Below are positions 18,326 through 27,945 of a stretch of DNA of 64,000 nucleotides, one piece after another (position 1 is the stretch's first letter; each line of letters starts with the position of its first letter). The position numbers were made by a program, and so were the translations under genes. Under the pieces are notes generated by a model. It searched no databases, had not been told where the DNA came from, and saw only the letters and a program-made list of their open reading frames with translations. Origin of the DNA: Bacteroidales bacterium (GTDB lineage Bacteria; Bacteroidota; Bacteroidia; Bacteroidales; UBA932); contig JALOCI010000003.1 in NCBI GenBank assembly GCA_023227835.1, forward strand, positions 58,485 to 122,484, read 5' to 3'.

Positions 18326-19322
18326 TCGGATGAAAAGGGATCCTTATTAGGAATGTCGTACCCACTTCCGGGACAGAGTTAAGTTCTATCTTCCCGCCGA
18401 GTAAATCGACAAGTCCCTTAACAATTGAAAGTCCCAGACCGGTTCCTCCGTATAGACGATTCGGATGAGGACTTATCTGGACAAATCTCTCAAATACGAT
18501 TTTCTGCTTGTCGGAAGGTATTCCAGGGCCAGTGTCTTCAATATAAAACGTAAGTAAGTCCGGGCTATCCTGTCGGCAGCCGAAGCGGATATAACCCTCA
18601 TCTGTGAATTTCAGCGAGTTTCCAATAAGATTTGTAAGGATTTGTCTTAGTTTTACTGTATCAGTAATAAATACATTTTGGCAATTATCACACTCTAATT
18701 TATATTCAAAAGCTATATGATCTTTGCCTTGTCTCTTTTGCTGAGCTTTGAACATCGCATATAAATCCTGAAACAAAGACTTAGGATCACACTCCTCGTA
18801 CTTAACAGGTAATTGCCCCGATTCGATTTTAGCTATATCAAGAATATCATCTATAATAATAACAAGATCCCGGCATCTCTGATTAATTATACCAGAGAAA
18901 TGCTCCAGTTTTTCCTTATCCTCAAAATATTCTGGTAAAAGGTCACAGAAACCCATAATAGCATTCATGGGTGTACGTATTTCGTGACTCATGTTTTGAA
19001 GGAAAGCAGTTTTCAATCGGTCATTCTCCTCCGCTTTTTGTTTAAGCTTTATAAGTACCTGATTTTGCTCCTCCAGCTCAATATTCCTTTGTTTTATTGT
19101 ATCATCTGCTTTTTTATTCTTTTTTACATAACCTTTAAGCAGAAAATAAAGGAGAAAAGAAGTTATGATTACATAGGCAAAACCCTTTATAACATTAAAT
19201 AAAATAAGATTTTGCTCAGTCTTGGCTATCGCCCCGAAAAAAGTATCTGAGAAATAGATCCACGATATACCAATCATGAAATATATAACAGGAATCTTGT
19301 ATTCAATCCATTTAGGTTTCAT
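18315..19322 (-). CDS. Membrane sensor histidine kinase without receiver or partner gene
   Basis: A 335-residue kinase with two predicted transmembrane segments (about residues 10-30 and 42-65), a coiled coil (about 70-100), a HisKA dimerisation domain with SHEIRTPMNAI, and a HATPase domain with LTNLIGNSLKFT (N box), DTGPGIP (G1) and GTGLGLSIVKG (G2). There is almost no periplasmic sensor domain, so the signal may be membrane-derived or come from a partner. No response regulator is adjacent, so it is an orphan kinase here. Confidence 0.9.
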   Translation of the reverse strand: MKPKWIEYKIPVIYFMIGISWIYFSDTFFGAIAKTEQNLILFNVIKGFAYVIITSFLLYFLLKGYVKKNKKADDTIKQRNIELEEQNQVLIKLKQKAEENDRLKTAFLQNMSHEIRTPMNAIMGFCDLLPEYFEDKEKLEHFSGIINQRCRDLVIIIDDILDIAKIESGQLPVKYEECDPKSLFQDLYAMFKAQQKRQGKDHIAFEYKLECDNCQNVFITDTVKLRQILTNLIGNSLKFTDEGYIRFGCRQDSPDLLTFYIEDTGPGIPSDKQKIVFERFVQISPHPNRLYGGTGLGLSIVKGLVDLLGGKIELNSVPEVGTTFLIRIPFHPTNP

Positions 19323-19369
19323 ATCAGCTCCTTATTTATTGAATCTAATATATATAAAAACTGTATAAT

Positions 19370-20104
19370 TCACAACATTCTGGTGACCTTAAAGTTTATT
19401 CCGGCTTTTCGCGCCTGAGAGTGTTGAAACTTTCTCATAATCCTGAATAGCTTGCCATCTTTTAGAAATCTTGCTCCGGTCTGGTGAAACCAGAATGGAA
19501 CATCTGCCTCAACACATTGTTGTCTGATGTCAAGAATCCATTTATAGTCACAAATTCTGGCATCATTACCTGACTCCCCTCCTGCCGAAACTTCCTCGAT
19601 TCTGCCGGGATTCAGGTATTCCCTGAGATTAATTGCCTCCAACAAAGGTGCACACACAATCAGCTTATGTCTAATCGGAAGTTTTGTATAGATAGGCAAC
19701 CGATAGTCCGCCATTGCCTGATTCTCTACAGTGCATGCTATAGCAACATTTTCATACCCATCTCCCCAATCATCCGGAAGAGAGACATAAAACCGGTCAA
19801 CCCGCTTTGTAATTATGAAGAACAACAGATCCGACCTCTCTTTTATCATATTCCAGGCTTCCTTTCTCCATTCATCCGCTCCCTCCACAAAAAAATCAGA
19901 TGTAAAACAGGTGTATACCATCTCCCCTGGTGGAATCCTGTAACTTTTATCCCGTTTCCGCTTAACAGGGAGATTAAAATTAGCGGTTTTAGTTACAACA
20001 CTACTCACTTTTCCATGCTGTTCATCCTGCCTGTAAACATAACAATACTTACAGCCGGGGCTTATCTTCTGGCAACCATGCCATAAATTCCAGGAAACAG
20101 ACAT
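19370..20104 (-). CDS. DUF5131 family protein (phage Gp37/Gp68-like)
   Basis: A 244-residue protein that starts SVSWNLWHGC and has a Cys cluster (GCQ..SPGCKYCYVYR), with TSDFFVEGADEWR and PIWFH-like blocks (VPFWFHQTG). This is the DUF5131 family, first named from mycobacteriophage Gp37/Gp68. The Cys pattern resembles a radical-SAM cluster, but the function is not established. I start at ATG 20104; the frame extends to 20167 without conserved sequence and would run into the promoter of the next gene. No phage genes are nearby. Confidence 0.85.
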   Translation of the reverse strand: MSVSWNLWHGCQKISPGCKYCYVYRQDEQHGKVSSVVTKTANFNLPVKRKRDKSYRIPPGEMVYTCFTSDFFVEGADEWRKEAWNMIKERSDLLFFIITKRVDRFYVSLPDDWGDGYENVAIACTVENQAMADYRLPIYTKLPIRHKLIVCAPLLEAINLREYLNPGRIEEVSAGGESGNDARICDYKWILDIRQQCVEADVPFWFHQTGARFLKDGKLFRIMRKFQHSQARKAGINFKVTRML

Positions 20105-20195
20105 TATTTTTTGCTTAAATGTACTATATTTTCCGAATTTGGATAATTCACTGCTCAAAAACGTCAATATATTGGATAAAAACCAATTGAGATAT

Positions 20196-20203
20196 TATCT
20201 TTG
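20196..20203 (+). promoter_or_regulatory. -7 box (TATCTTTG) for the pentapeptide-repeat gene
   Basis: A perfect TATCTTTG ends 5 nt before ATG 20209, predicting a leaderless or near-leaderless transcript. A weak ATTGG lies about 21 nt upstream. Confidence 0.5.
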
Positions 20204-20208
20204 CTATT

Positions 20209-20784
20209 ATGAATAGTAATTATGTAGCTGATAAAAGCTTTGAAAAGACAGACTTCAGGATTATAGGGTTACCCTCCGGGGAGTATGAGGCTTGTCGTTT
20301 TACTGACTGCGATTTTTCAGAGTGTGATTTTTCAAATTTCTCTTTTACTGACTGTGAGTTCGTTGAAAGTAACCTGAGCCTTGTAAAACTGATAAGTACC
20401 GTATTCAGGGACGTCAGATTCACAGGTTGCAAAATGATCGGACTCCATTTTGACCAGTGCAACGATTTCGGACTCTCTTTTTCATTTAACAAATGTGTTC
20501 TTGATCAATCCGTCTTCTTCAGGAAAAAGCTAAAGAAGAGCATTTTCAACAATTGCCAATTAAAAGAGAGCGACTTTTCCGAATGTGATCTTTCGGGCAG
20601 CGTCTTTGAAAACTGCAACTTGTCGGGCTCGATATTCGACAACACAATTCTCGAAATGTGCGACTTCCGGTCTGCTTACAACTTCTCGATTGATCCTGAA
20701 CAAAACAGAATAAAAAAGGCAAGGTTCTCACGTCTGAACATCGATGGACTTTTGAATAAATACAGTATAATTATTGATAATTGA
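20209..20784 (+). CDS. Pentapeptide-repeat protein
   Basis: A 191-residue protein made almost wholly of A(D/N)LXX-type pentapeptide repeats (units such as CDFSE, CDFSN, CNLSG, SIFDN from about residue 30 to 165), which form a right-handed quadrilateral beta-helix. Some such proteins mimic DNA and protect gyrase from quinolones (Qnr, MfpA); others have unrelated roles. It has a Cys/Asp/Phe-rich variant of the repeat and no signal peptide. Resistance function cannot be claimed from sequence. It sits in an accessory cluster 30 bp before a small membrane protein. Confidence 0.85.
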   Translation: MNSNYVADKSFEKTDFRIIGLPSGEYEACRFTDCDFSECDFSNFSFTDCEFVESNLSLVKLISTVFRDVRFTGCKMIGLHFDQCNDFGLSFSFNKCVLDQSVFFRKKLKKSIFNNCQLKESDFSECDLSGSVFENCNLSGSIFDNTILEMCDFRSAYNFSIDPEQNRIKKARFSRLNIDGLLNKYSIIIDN

Positions 20785-20814
20785 CTATAAAGCTTAAAAA
20801 AAAATATATCAAGC

Positions 20815-21486
20815 ATGAAAAATAAATATATCACACCTAATTTTATCATAAGATTTATTTCTGTCATTTTATTGTCCATAATTATGATATTAAGTGGAGA
20901 TTCCTCGGTAATGAAAGCTCTTCGACTTATTGTGTCATGCTTAATATTTCTTTATCTTTTGAACATATACAGAGCACTTGCCACTCCTAATCAATGGGCT
21001 TTTAAAAATAGATTTATAATTGAGGGTATGCTTTTAGGTATATTTTGTTCATTTATTACTTTTTTCACTAACGATATTCCGGATATCCCCCTTTTTATAA
21101 TTATATCAATTTCAATAGGATTAACTTTAGGATTATTACTATTCGGTTTTTTATATAAAATGGATTACAAAAGGAAAATTAAACGAATAACGGTTGATGA
21201 CTCAATACTAAAAGATGAAATACTCACAGATTGGGGTGCGTTTCTTGATCCGGGAGGAAATATTGAAGGAAGAGTAATTCTTACAAAAGATAAGTTCTAT
21301 TTCGCCCCTATCTTCATTGCAACTCCGATTAAAGAGTATATTCTGGATGATTCCGCAAAGGTTGTTTTATTACATAAGTATGGCCTCCCAGTTGGATTTT
21401 CCATCAACAATGATAGTTATAAGATAAACTACACAAGACTCTGGATAAAAGAAATAAGCAAGATAACACATAGAAACTTTTTATAA
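20815..21486 (+). CDS. Hypothetical membrane protein with cytosolic C-terminal domain
   Basis: A 223-residue protein I do not recognise. It has four hydrophobic segments (about residues 9-30, 36-52, 68-86, 90-112) and then a soluble, charged C-terminal domain (about 115-223) with a VILTKDKFYFAPIF strand pattern that loosely recalls GRAM/PH-like domains. The coding sequence looks more AT-rich than its neighbours. Gap of 30 bp from the pentapeptide-repeat gene and 8 bp to the nitroreductase, so it likely belongs to the same transcript. Confidence 0.75.
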   Translation: MKNKYITPNFIIRFISVILLSIIMILSGDSSVMKALRLIVSCLIFLYLLNIYRALATPNQWAFKNRFIIEGMLLGIFCSFITFFTNDIPDIPLFIIISISIGLTLGLLLFGFLYKMDYKRKIKRITVDDSILKDEILTDWGAFLDPGGNIEGRVILTKDKFYFAPIFIATPIKEYILDDSAKVVLLHKYGLPVGFSINNDSYKINYTRLWIKEISKITHRNFL

Positions 21487-21494
21487 GAGGTACA

Positions 21495-22028
21495 ATGGAA
21501 TTCTCAGAACTAGTCAAAATAAGGCAAAGCGACAGGAAATACTCAGACAAGCCTGTTGAAAAGGAGAAGATCATACAATGTATTGAGACAACAAGATTGT
21601 CTCCTTCGGCCAATAACTCTCAACCATGGAAATTTATTGTCATTGATGAACACAATCTTAAAGAGATGGTTGCATCAAGCGCTTCCGGTTTGGGAATGAA
21701 CAGATTTACACACCAGGCACCGGTAATAGTGGCTGTAGTCCTTGAGAAGATGAATGGGATGGCACGCATTGGCAGTGCAATCAAGAATAAGGATTATTCA
21801 TTGATTGATATCGGCATAGCCGTGAACCAGTTTTGCCTTCAGGCCGCCGAACTCGGCCTTGGTACATGCATACTAGGCTGGTTTGACGAGAAAAAGATAA
21901 AGAAATTGCTTGGTGTAGAAAGAAAGAAGCGCGTTCCGCTGTTGATTACTGTCGGTTATTCAATCGCCGGGAGACGCGAGAAAAACAGAAAACCGGCTGA
22001 AGTAATTAGCAGCTGGAATCAATATTAA
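21495..22028 (+). CDS. Nitroreductase family protein (FMN-dependent)
   Basis: A 177-residue nitroreductase-fold flavoprotein. FMN-binding elements are visible: VKIRQSDRKYSDKPV at the N-terminus, PSANNSQPWKFIV, and AAELGLGTCILGWF. It is short, as is common for Bacteroidota members of the family, which reduce quinones, nitro compounds or similar acceptors. The physiological substrate is not evident. It is followed 1 bp later by the VOC gene. Confidence 0.9.
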   Translation: MEFSELVKIRQSDRKYSDKPVEKEKIIQCIETTRLSPSANNSQPWKFIVIDEHNLKEMVASSASGLGMNRFTHQAPVIVAVVLEKMNGMARIGSAIKNKDYSLIDIGIAVNQFCLQAAELGLGTCILGWFDEKKIKKLLGVERKKRVPLLITVGYSIAGRREKNRKPAEVISSWNQY

Positions 22029-22029
22029 T

Positions 22030-22413
22030 ATGAAAATAGAACATATCGCAATCTGGACTGAGAATCTTGAACTTCTCAAGGATTTCTATATTAAGCATTT
22101 CGGATGTATGGTCTCTGACAGATATGAAAATCCCGCAAAGCAATTTGCATCTTACTTTCTGTCATTTGAAGAGGGTGCAAGAATAGAGATTATGACCCGT
22201 ACCGGCATAAAGAGCAATCCAGAGCCTCCTGTGTCAGGATTAGCCCATTTTGCTATTATGGTTGATTCAAGAGATAGTGTTGATAGCTTCACTTCTCAAG
22301 TGCAACTAGACGGTGTAACTATTGCCGGATACCCCCGTGTTACCGGGGACGGATACTATGAAAGTGTGATTCTGGATCCGGACGGCAATCAAATAGAGAT
22401 AGTTGCAAAATAA
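22030..22413 (+). CDS. VOC family protein (glyoxalase/bleomycin-resistance fold)
   Basis: A 127-residue single-unit vicinal-oxygen-chelate protein with EHIAIWTENLELLKDFY at the start, GLAHFAI in the second beta-alpha repeat and a C-terminal DPDGNQIEIV. Candidate metal ligands are His5, Glu54-region, His75-region and the C-terminal Glu. Members include lactoylglutathione lyases and many uncharacterised enzymes. It probably ends the accessory operon that begins at 20209. Confidence 0.9.
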   Translation: MKIEHIAIWTENLELLKDFYIKHFGCMVSDRYENPAKQFASYFLSFEEGARIEIMTRTGIKSNPEPPVSGLAHFAIMVDSRDSVDSFTSQVQLDGVTIAGYPRVTGDGYYESVILDPDGNQIEIVAK

Positions 22414-22522
22414 TCAGCTGCGGCTTCCTTTTCTGCATTTTTTCCCATTTTGTCAATTCAAACATTAATTTATAAGTTTGTAATTGGCAATTTGTGTTAT
22501 TTCTCATTTTCTGAAATTGACA

Positions 22523-23053
22523 ATGGAAGAATTTATCGCAGGAATCAATAAGAGGGAAGAAAAATCTTGGGGTATCCTTTTTGATTTTTATTATGCTCCC
22601 TTATGTGCCTATGCGGAAAAATTCCTTCGCAGTCACGCCCTTGCTGAAGATATAGTTCAAGAGACTCTTATAAAAATATGGACATCTTCCAGTTTATTTG
22701 ACAATAAACGCCACCTCACATTATATCTGTACAAAGCCATATATAATAATTCTATCTGCTATCTGCGTTCTAACAAAGAATCAACAGAGATTAACAGTAC
22801 TATTGAAAATTGGAGTGATACTGATTTTGCTGCAACAGTCAAAGAAGAGTTGTTCCGCCGTTTGTATGAAGAAATCCAGAAGCTGCCGGAACAAAGACGC
22901 AGAATAATTTTATTAAGTATAGACGGCAAATCTGGAAAAGAGATTGCGGAATTACTTAAAATCAGCCCCAACACCGTTAAAGGACAGAAATCAAAAGCCT
23001 TGGAAGCTCTTAGACGTAATACTAAAAATACCCCTTTAATTTTTCTTCTCTAA
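22523..23053 (+). CDS. ECF-type RNA polymerase sigma factor
   Basis: A 176-residue ECF sigma factor (Bacteroidota FecI-like group): region 2 has DFYYAPLCAYAEKFL and AEDIVQETLIKIW; region 4 ends with ELLKISPNTVKGQKSKALEALR (helix-turn-helix). I start at ATG 22523; an upstream TTG at 22484 adds unconserved residues. The anti-sigma FecR, SusC with STN domain and SusD follow, so this sigma factor most likely drives the downstream operon when SusC senses its ligand. Confidence 0.93.
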   Translation: MEEFIAGINKREEKSWGILFDFYYAPLCAYAEKFLRSHALAEDIVQETLIKIWTSSSLFDNKRHLTLYLYKAIYNNSICYLRSNKESTEINSTIENWSDTDFAATVKEELFRRLYEEIQKLPEQRRRIILLSIDGKSGKEIAELLKISPNTVKGQKSKALEALRRNTKNTPLIFLL

Positions 23054-23077
23054 AAAGAGAGTTTTTTTTCTCTTTTT
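23052..23077 (+). terminator. Possible weak terminator or attenuator between sigma and fecR
   Basis: AAAAAGAG at 23052-23059 can pair with CTCTTTTT at 23070-23077 across a T-rich 10-nt loop, and T residues continue after the stem. The stem is AT-rich, so the call is weak. Confidence 0.3.
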
Positions 23078-23138
23078 TTTCATTTCGGATAATACTTTTA
23101 TTCGCTTTTTTCATATTATCACTAAACACTACGAAAGA

Positions 23139-24236
23139 ATGTCAGAAGAAACTAGATTTTACAATGCTCTTCAATCAATTATTAATGATGAAGACCAAAC
23201 TGTAAAACAATTGGAGGAGGTAAGGGAACTTTATCATAGAGGAGATGCATCTGTTGAGTTAAAGCGATATCACTCTTATGATAAGGAAAAGGCCTATTTG
23301 GTGTTTCAGAAGCGGACACGCAAAAAGAGCAAAAACAAGGTTATCCGCTTGTCGTGGTCTATAGCAGCAGCTGCTGCTATCCTGATTGGCATTATTATTC
23401 CTTTCATCTGGCAACAAGATAGGCCGGCTCCGTCTCCAATATCTCAGCAATCAGCTATCCCGGCCCTTTCTGATTCACTACCACGCATAAAATTGGCCAG
23501 CGGAGAAATTATTGAAATACCCGATACCTGCAACTCTATAAATGTACAAGGAGTTAAGGCAACAATAAATAACAGCACACTTCAACTCAGCGGTATTAGT
23601 GATAATTCCTCTGCTGTGCAAATGAATGAAATAATAATCCCTCGGGGAAGACAATACAGAATAACTCTGGAAGATGGTACCGCCGTATTGATGAATTCCG
23701 AATCTTCTTTGCGGTTTCCGAACAGATTTACAAATTCGAGAGAGATAGAATTAAAAGGTCAGGCATTTTTTGATGTAACAAAAGATGGTCGCCCGTTTCG
23801 CGTAACATGTCCGACAGGAACAGTAACTGTATTAGGTACCTCATTCGACATAAGGAGTTATGAGGGCGAATCCACTCTGGTTACACTTGTCAAAGGCAAA
23901 GTTAAGTTTGCAGACGCATCTGCAGAAGTCACTCTTAAGCCGGGTGAACAGGTATGCCAGTCAGAAGAGGGACTCAAAGTTTATGTTGTTGATACACATC
24001 GCTTCACAGCATGGAAAGATGGTTTAATATATTTTGATGACAACCTGGAAAGTGTTATGCGAAATATTGAGAGAATATATGACGTGAAAGTGATATATAG
24101 TAATGAAGGCTACAAACAAATCAGGTTTATCGGTGAGTGCTCCCGGTTCCAAACAATTGATGAATTCATGAAGTTGCTGAGCCTTACACAAGAATTTAAC
24201 TATGAAATTAACGGGAATATTGTCAAAATCGAGTGA
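23139..24236 (+). CDS. FecR-family anti-sigma factor
   Basis: A 365-residue anti-sigma regulator: a cytoplasmic N-terminal part (residues 1-70), one transmembrane helix (about 74-95, Ala/Ile-rich), the periplasmic FecR domain (about 165-260, with PRGRQYRITLEDGTAVLMNSES and GTSFDIRSY), and a C-terminal DUF4974 domain (about 290-365, with NLESVMRNIERIYDVKV). It would relay a signal from the STN domain of the SusC protein to the ECF sigma factor 85 bp upstream. Confidence 0.93.
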   Translation: MSEETRFYNALQSIINDEDQTVKQLEEVRELYHRGDASVELKRYHSYDKEKAYLVFQKRTRKKSKNKVIRLSWSIAAAAAILIGIIIPFIWQQDRPAPSPISQQSAIPALSDSLPRIKLASGEIIEIPDTCNSINVQGVKATINNSTLQLSGISDNSSAVQMNEIIIPRGRQYRITLEDGTAVLMNSESSLRFPNRFTNSREIELKGQAFFDVTKDGRPFRVTCPTGTVTVLGTSFDIRSYEGESTLVTLVKGKVKFADASAEVTLKPGEQVCQSEEGLKVYVVDTHRFTAWKDGLIYFDDNLESVMRNIERIYDVKVIYSNEGYKQIRFIGECSRFQTIDEFMKLLSLTQEFNYEINGNIVKIE

Positions 24237-24314
24237 CCAAAGGAATGCGCGCTTCTGAAATCATTTCATTGACAAATTTCTGTTCCTATTTTATTACACC
24301 TAACAAAAAACAAG

Positions 24315-27300
24315 ATGAAAATAATTGACTTCATTCATCTAAGGCCATTATTGTGTCGTGCCAGAACAAAATGTTTTGTCATAACGTTTTGCCTTACTTG
24401 CTTCTTCGCATTACCTTCTCTTGCTCAAAGCCAGAGATATTCGGGAATTTTTAAAAATGAAAATGTCCGTGTCGTACTAGAATCTGTACAAAAAAGTACC
24501 GGAGTTAAATTTGTATATAACGCGGCTTTGATTAACAACAGCACTATTGTAACCATCACTGCAGAAAATGAGACTGTTGACAACTTTTTACGACGTGTCC
24601 TTAATCCACTGGGACTAGAGATTATATGGCATGATGGTGTTGCTGTAATCAGACGCAAGAATGTTAACAATAGCAAAAAAATCAACATATCAGGATACGT
24701 GACTGATACTGAAAAAGAGCCCCTGGCGGGAGTTAATGTTGTTGTAGCAGGAACTGCTATCGGTGTTATGACAGACTCTCAGGGTAAATATGTTATATCG
24801 GCCAATCCGGATTGTGTCATGAAATTCAGCTTCATTGGTATGGAGTCACAATTCGTTCCTTGTAACAATCGTGAAATAATAGATGTTGTAATGAAGGAAG
24901 ATATGATGGTTATGCAAGATGCTGTAGTTACAGGTTATCAGACGATAAACCGCAATCACTTGACCTCTGCCATCACATCTATAAAAATGGATGATATTAA
25001 AACCCCCGGAGTAACTACCCTTGACCAGATGCTTGAAGGACGTATTCCCGGTATGATATTTATGAAAAATTCAGGTCAGGTCGGTGCTGCTCCAAAATTA
25101 CGTATACGAGGTACTTCAACTATTCTGGGAAACCGCGAACCACTTTGGGTTCTAGACGGAATTGTCTTAGCAGATCCGGTAAATGTAGATCCGCAGCAGA
25201 TTAACGACCCTGACTTTGTAAATTTGTTGGGAAATGCCATTTCCGGTCTAAACCCAGATGACATTGAGCAAATCGATGTACTGAAAGATGCCTCAGCAAC
25301 TGCACTTTATGGAGCAAAAGCAGGTAATGGTGTTATTGTAATCTCCACAAAAAAAGGTAAATCAGGGAGACCTTCAATCTCATATTCCGGAACAACTACA
25401 TACACACGTCGTCCTCAATACTCCGACCGTTCTATCTATATGATGAACTCTGCAGAGAGGATGGATGTATCAAAAGAACTTGTGGACCGTAAGATGTACT
25501 ACAACAATATATCTCAATGGTCTGGTTATGAGCAAGCCCTTCAAGATTACTACAGAGGTAAAATCACCTATGCTGAATTCAAGAGCCAGAGTGACTACTA
25601 TGCATCAATAAATACCAATTGGCTTGGAATGTTATGCAGAAATGCAATCTCACACAACCATACATTGAGCCTTTCGGGAGGAACCGCCAACATCAAGTAT
25701 TATGCATCACTAGGTTACTCTAATGAGAATGGAGTTATAAAAAACGAAAAGAGTAACAGGTACTCAACAACACTTAATGTAACAGCAAATTACGACAAGT
25801 TCAATGTTCAGTTCTCCTTATTGGGAAACTATTCTGAAAGAGTCTATATTCCTGCAGATTTGGGTATTATGAACTATGCATACAATATGAGTAGGACGAT
25901 GCCTGCATATAATGAAGATGGGAGTCCTTTTTACTATCCCAAAGCGAATACAACAGGAATGATTATTTATAATTATAATATTATGAATGAGATTAATAAT
26001 TGTGAGGATTCATCCACAGGAAACGGATTGAACATGCGTACCCAGATTCGCTATAACGTACTACCATCTTTGAATATTGACGGGTTGCTCTCATATGGTA
26101 TCACAAACAATACAAGAGAAACATATTATACCAAAAACTCATATTATGTATTCAACTTGAGAGGAGACCAAACGGAGCGTTGGGATCAATGTCCGGTAGG
26201 CGGGGAATTTAGCCGTAATGAGAGCACTAATCATAGTTATACAGCCAGATTACAGGCAAATTACTCTAAATTGTTCGGAACACATCAGAGTCACCTGGTA
26301 TCCGCTTCAGCTGGTATTGAGGTAAAATCTAACGAGAATAAAGCATTTGATCTTACACGCAGAGGTTATTTCAATGAATTTGGTGGGTATTTCGATGCTG
26401 TCCCTACAAAATACAGCGGCTATTACAGTCAATGGATGTCGACCAAGAAAGCGCTCGGCATCAATACACGCCAACTCAACAATGAATTGTCATGGTATGC
26501 CACAGCCGGATACGGGTGGAAAGACAGATATATATTCAATGTGCATATTAGAGGTGAGCAATCTAATCTGTTCGGTTCCAGGGCAAATAGTGAGTTTATG
26601 CCGATATGGGCTGTATCAGGGCGTTGGAATATGAAAAAAGATCTGTTGAAAGAGGTTTCATGGATTGATGATATAGCCATGCGTGCATCTTGGGGATGGC
26701 AGGGTAATATGCTGCCGGGACAAACTTCTCGCATGATCATGCAGATGTCAACTCTTAACAATCCAATATTTAATTCAGGATATGCAACTATATCAAAATA
26801 TCCAAACCCGGATTTGAGGTGGGAACGAACTTCCTCAAGCAACCTTTCTGTTGATTTTGCTTTATTTCAAAATAAAGTAAGAGGTTCAGTCTCATATTTT
26901 TATAAGCATACCCGCGATGCCTTTCTTACAAAAACAATATCTGAAATCAACGGTATAAATCAATATGTAGTCAATGGTGGTACTCTTGAAAACCAGGGTT
27001 TTGAATTGGCTCTTAGTTTCACTCCGATAGATAACGCAAATCTTGGAGGCTCTTCCCGTGGGTTTGTGTGGCGAGTTGATCCCCAAATAGGTCAGGTATT
27101 GAATAAAGTATTGAATCGTGCTATAAATAATAAGACCCACATTTTGCGTGATGAGGTGACATACAATGATTTCCTGAGCGGAAATATTGAGTTGGCCGGT
27201 AAACCAATAAGCACCTTCTACTCCTATCGATACAAAGGACTAAGTCCTGTAGATGGCTCTCCTGTTTTTTATGGGTCGGAGAATGAATTATCTGCAGAAT

Positions 27301-27932
27301 ATATGTTGAAATACTCACAGATGAAACGTGAGGATGTATATATGGCTGTTATGGAGGAATCTGGAACACGTGAGCCGTATATCCAGGGTGGTATATCAAA
27401 CTACTTCGGCTACCGTAATTTTGGTTTGTCATTTAATCTGACCTACTCTTTGGGCAACAAAATAAGACTTATGAAAATTTGTTCAGGATATGCCTCAAAT
27501 ATAATTTATCCTCAGCAGAACTTACGTAAGGAGTTCACAAAACGTTGGAGAAAACCGGGAGATGAGGCATATACTGATATTCCGGGATTGAGTGCAAGCA
27601 ATACAGTAAACTCTCCATGGTGGAATGTTTATCCTGCAACTCAATATTCTTTCGGAGGGACAGTGTACGATATGTACGACAATTCAAACCTGCGTGTAGT
27701 AAGTGGAGACTATCTGAAACTGCAATCCCTGTCATTCCGTTACAATATAGCAGAGAACATTGCGAAGAAAATGGGTGTGCAGTCTGCATATATAAGCCTT
27801 TCTGGCACAAATTTATTCACGATCTGTAATAAAAGACTGAAAGGCCAGGATCCGACACAATCCGGTTCTACACCTAACATCAACCTCTCTGAACGACCAA
27901 CATTTTCACTAAATATCAATTTCACATTATAA
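24315..27932 (+). CDS. SusC/RagA-type TonB-dependent receptor with STN signalling domain
   Basis: A 1205-residue outer-membrane transporter. After a signal peptide (about residues 1-38) comes a secretin/TonB N-terminal STN domain (about 45-115), then a CarboxypepD_reg-like domain (about 122-195), the plug (about 205-340, with RGTSTILGNREPLWVLDG and DASATALYGAKAGNGVI) and a large beta-barrel. The STN domain is the part that contacts FecR in transenvelope signalling, which matches the sigma/FecR genes upstream. Substrate class (glycan or peptide) cannot be read from SusC itself; the downstream genes point to a peptide or protein. Confidence 0.95.
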   Translation: MKIIDFIHLRPLLCRARTKCFVITFCLTCFFALPSLAQSQRYSGIFKNENVRVVLESVQKSTGVKFVYNAALINNSTIVTITAENETVDNFLRRVLNPLGLEIIWHDGVAVIRRKNVNNSKKINISGYVTDTEKEPLAGVNVVVAGTAIGVMTDSQGKYVISANPDCVMKFSFIGMESQFVPCNNREIIDVVMKEDMMVMQDAVVTGYQTINRNHLTSAITSIKMDDIKTPGVTTLDQMLEGRIPGMIFMKNSGQVGAAPKLRIRGTSTILGNREPLWVLDGIVLADPVNVDPQQINDPDFVNLLGNAISGLNPDDIEQIDVLKDASATALYGAKAGNGVIVISTKKGKSGRPSISYSGTTTYTRRPQYSDRSIYMMNSAERMDVSKELVDRKMYYNNISQWSGYEQALQDYYRGKITYAEFKSQSDYYASINTNWLGMLCRNAISHNHTLSLSGGTANIKYYASLGYSNENGVIKNEKSNRYSTTLNVTANYDKFNVQFSLLGNYSERVYIPADLGIMNYAYNMSRTMPAYNEDGSPFYYPKANTTGMIIYNYNIMNEINNCEDSSTGNGLNMRTQIRYNVLPSLNIDGLLSYGITNNTRETYYTKNSYYVFNLRGDQTERWDQCPVGGEFSRNESTNHSYTARLQANYSKLFGTHQSHLVSASAGIEVKSNENKAFDLTRRGYFNEFGGYFDAVPTKYSGYYSQWMSTKKALGINTRQLNNELSWYATAGYGWKDRYIFNVHIRGEQSNLFGSRANSEFMPIWAVSGRWNMKKDLLKEVSWIDDIAMRASWGWQGNMLPGQTSRMIMQMSTLNNPIFNSGYATISKYPNPDLRWERTSSSNLSVDFALFQNKVRGSVSYFYKHTRDAFLTKTISEINGINQYVVNGGTLENQGFELALSFTPIDNANLGGSSRGFVWRVDPQIGQVLNKVLNRAINNKTHILRDEVTYNDFLSGNIELAGKPISTFYSYRYKGLSPVDGSPVFYGSENELSAEYMLKYSQMKREDVYMAVMEESGTREPYIQGGISNYFGYRNFGLSFNLTYSLGNKIRLMKICSGYASNIIYPQQNLRKEFTKRWRKPGDEAYTDIPGLSASNTVNSPWWNVYPATQYSFGGTVYDMYDNSNLRVVSGDYLKLQSLSFRYNIAENIAKKMGVQSAYISLSGTNLFTICNKRLKGQDPTQSGSTPNINLSERPTFSLNINFTL

Positions 27933-27945
27933 AGGTTTGTCTGAT

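Noticed and set aside
20815..21486. Immunity or toxin partner of the pentapeptide-repeat protein.
   Set aside because: No recognisable toxin or immunity motif; only adjacency supports it.
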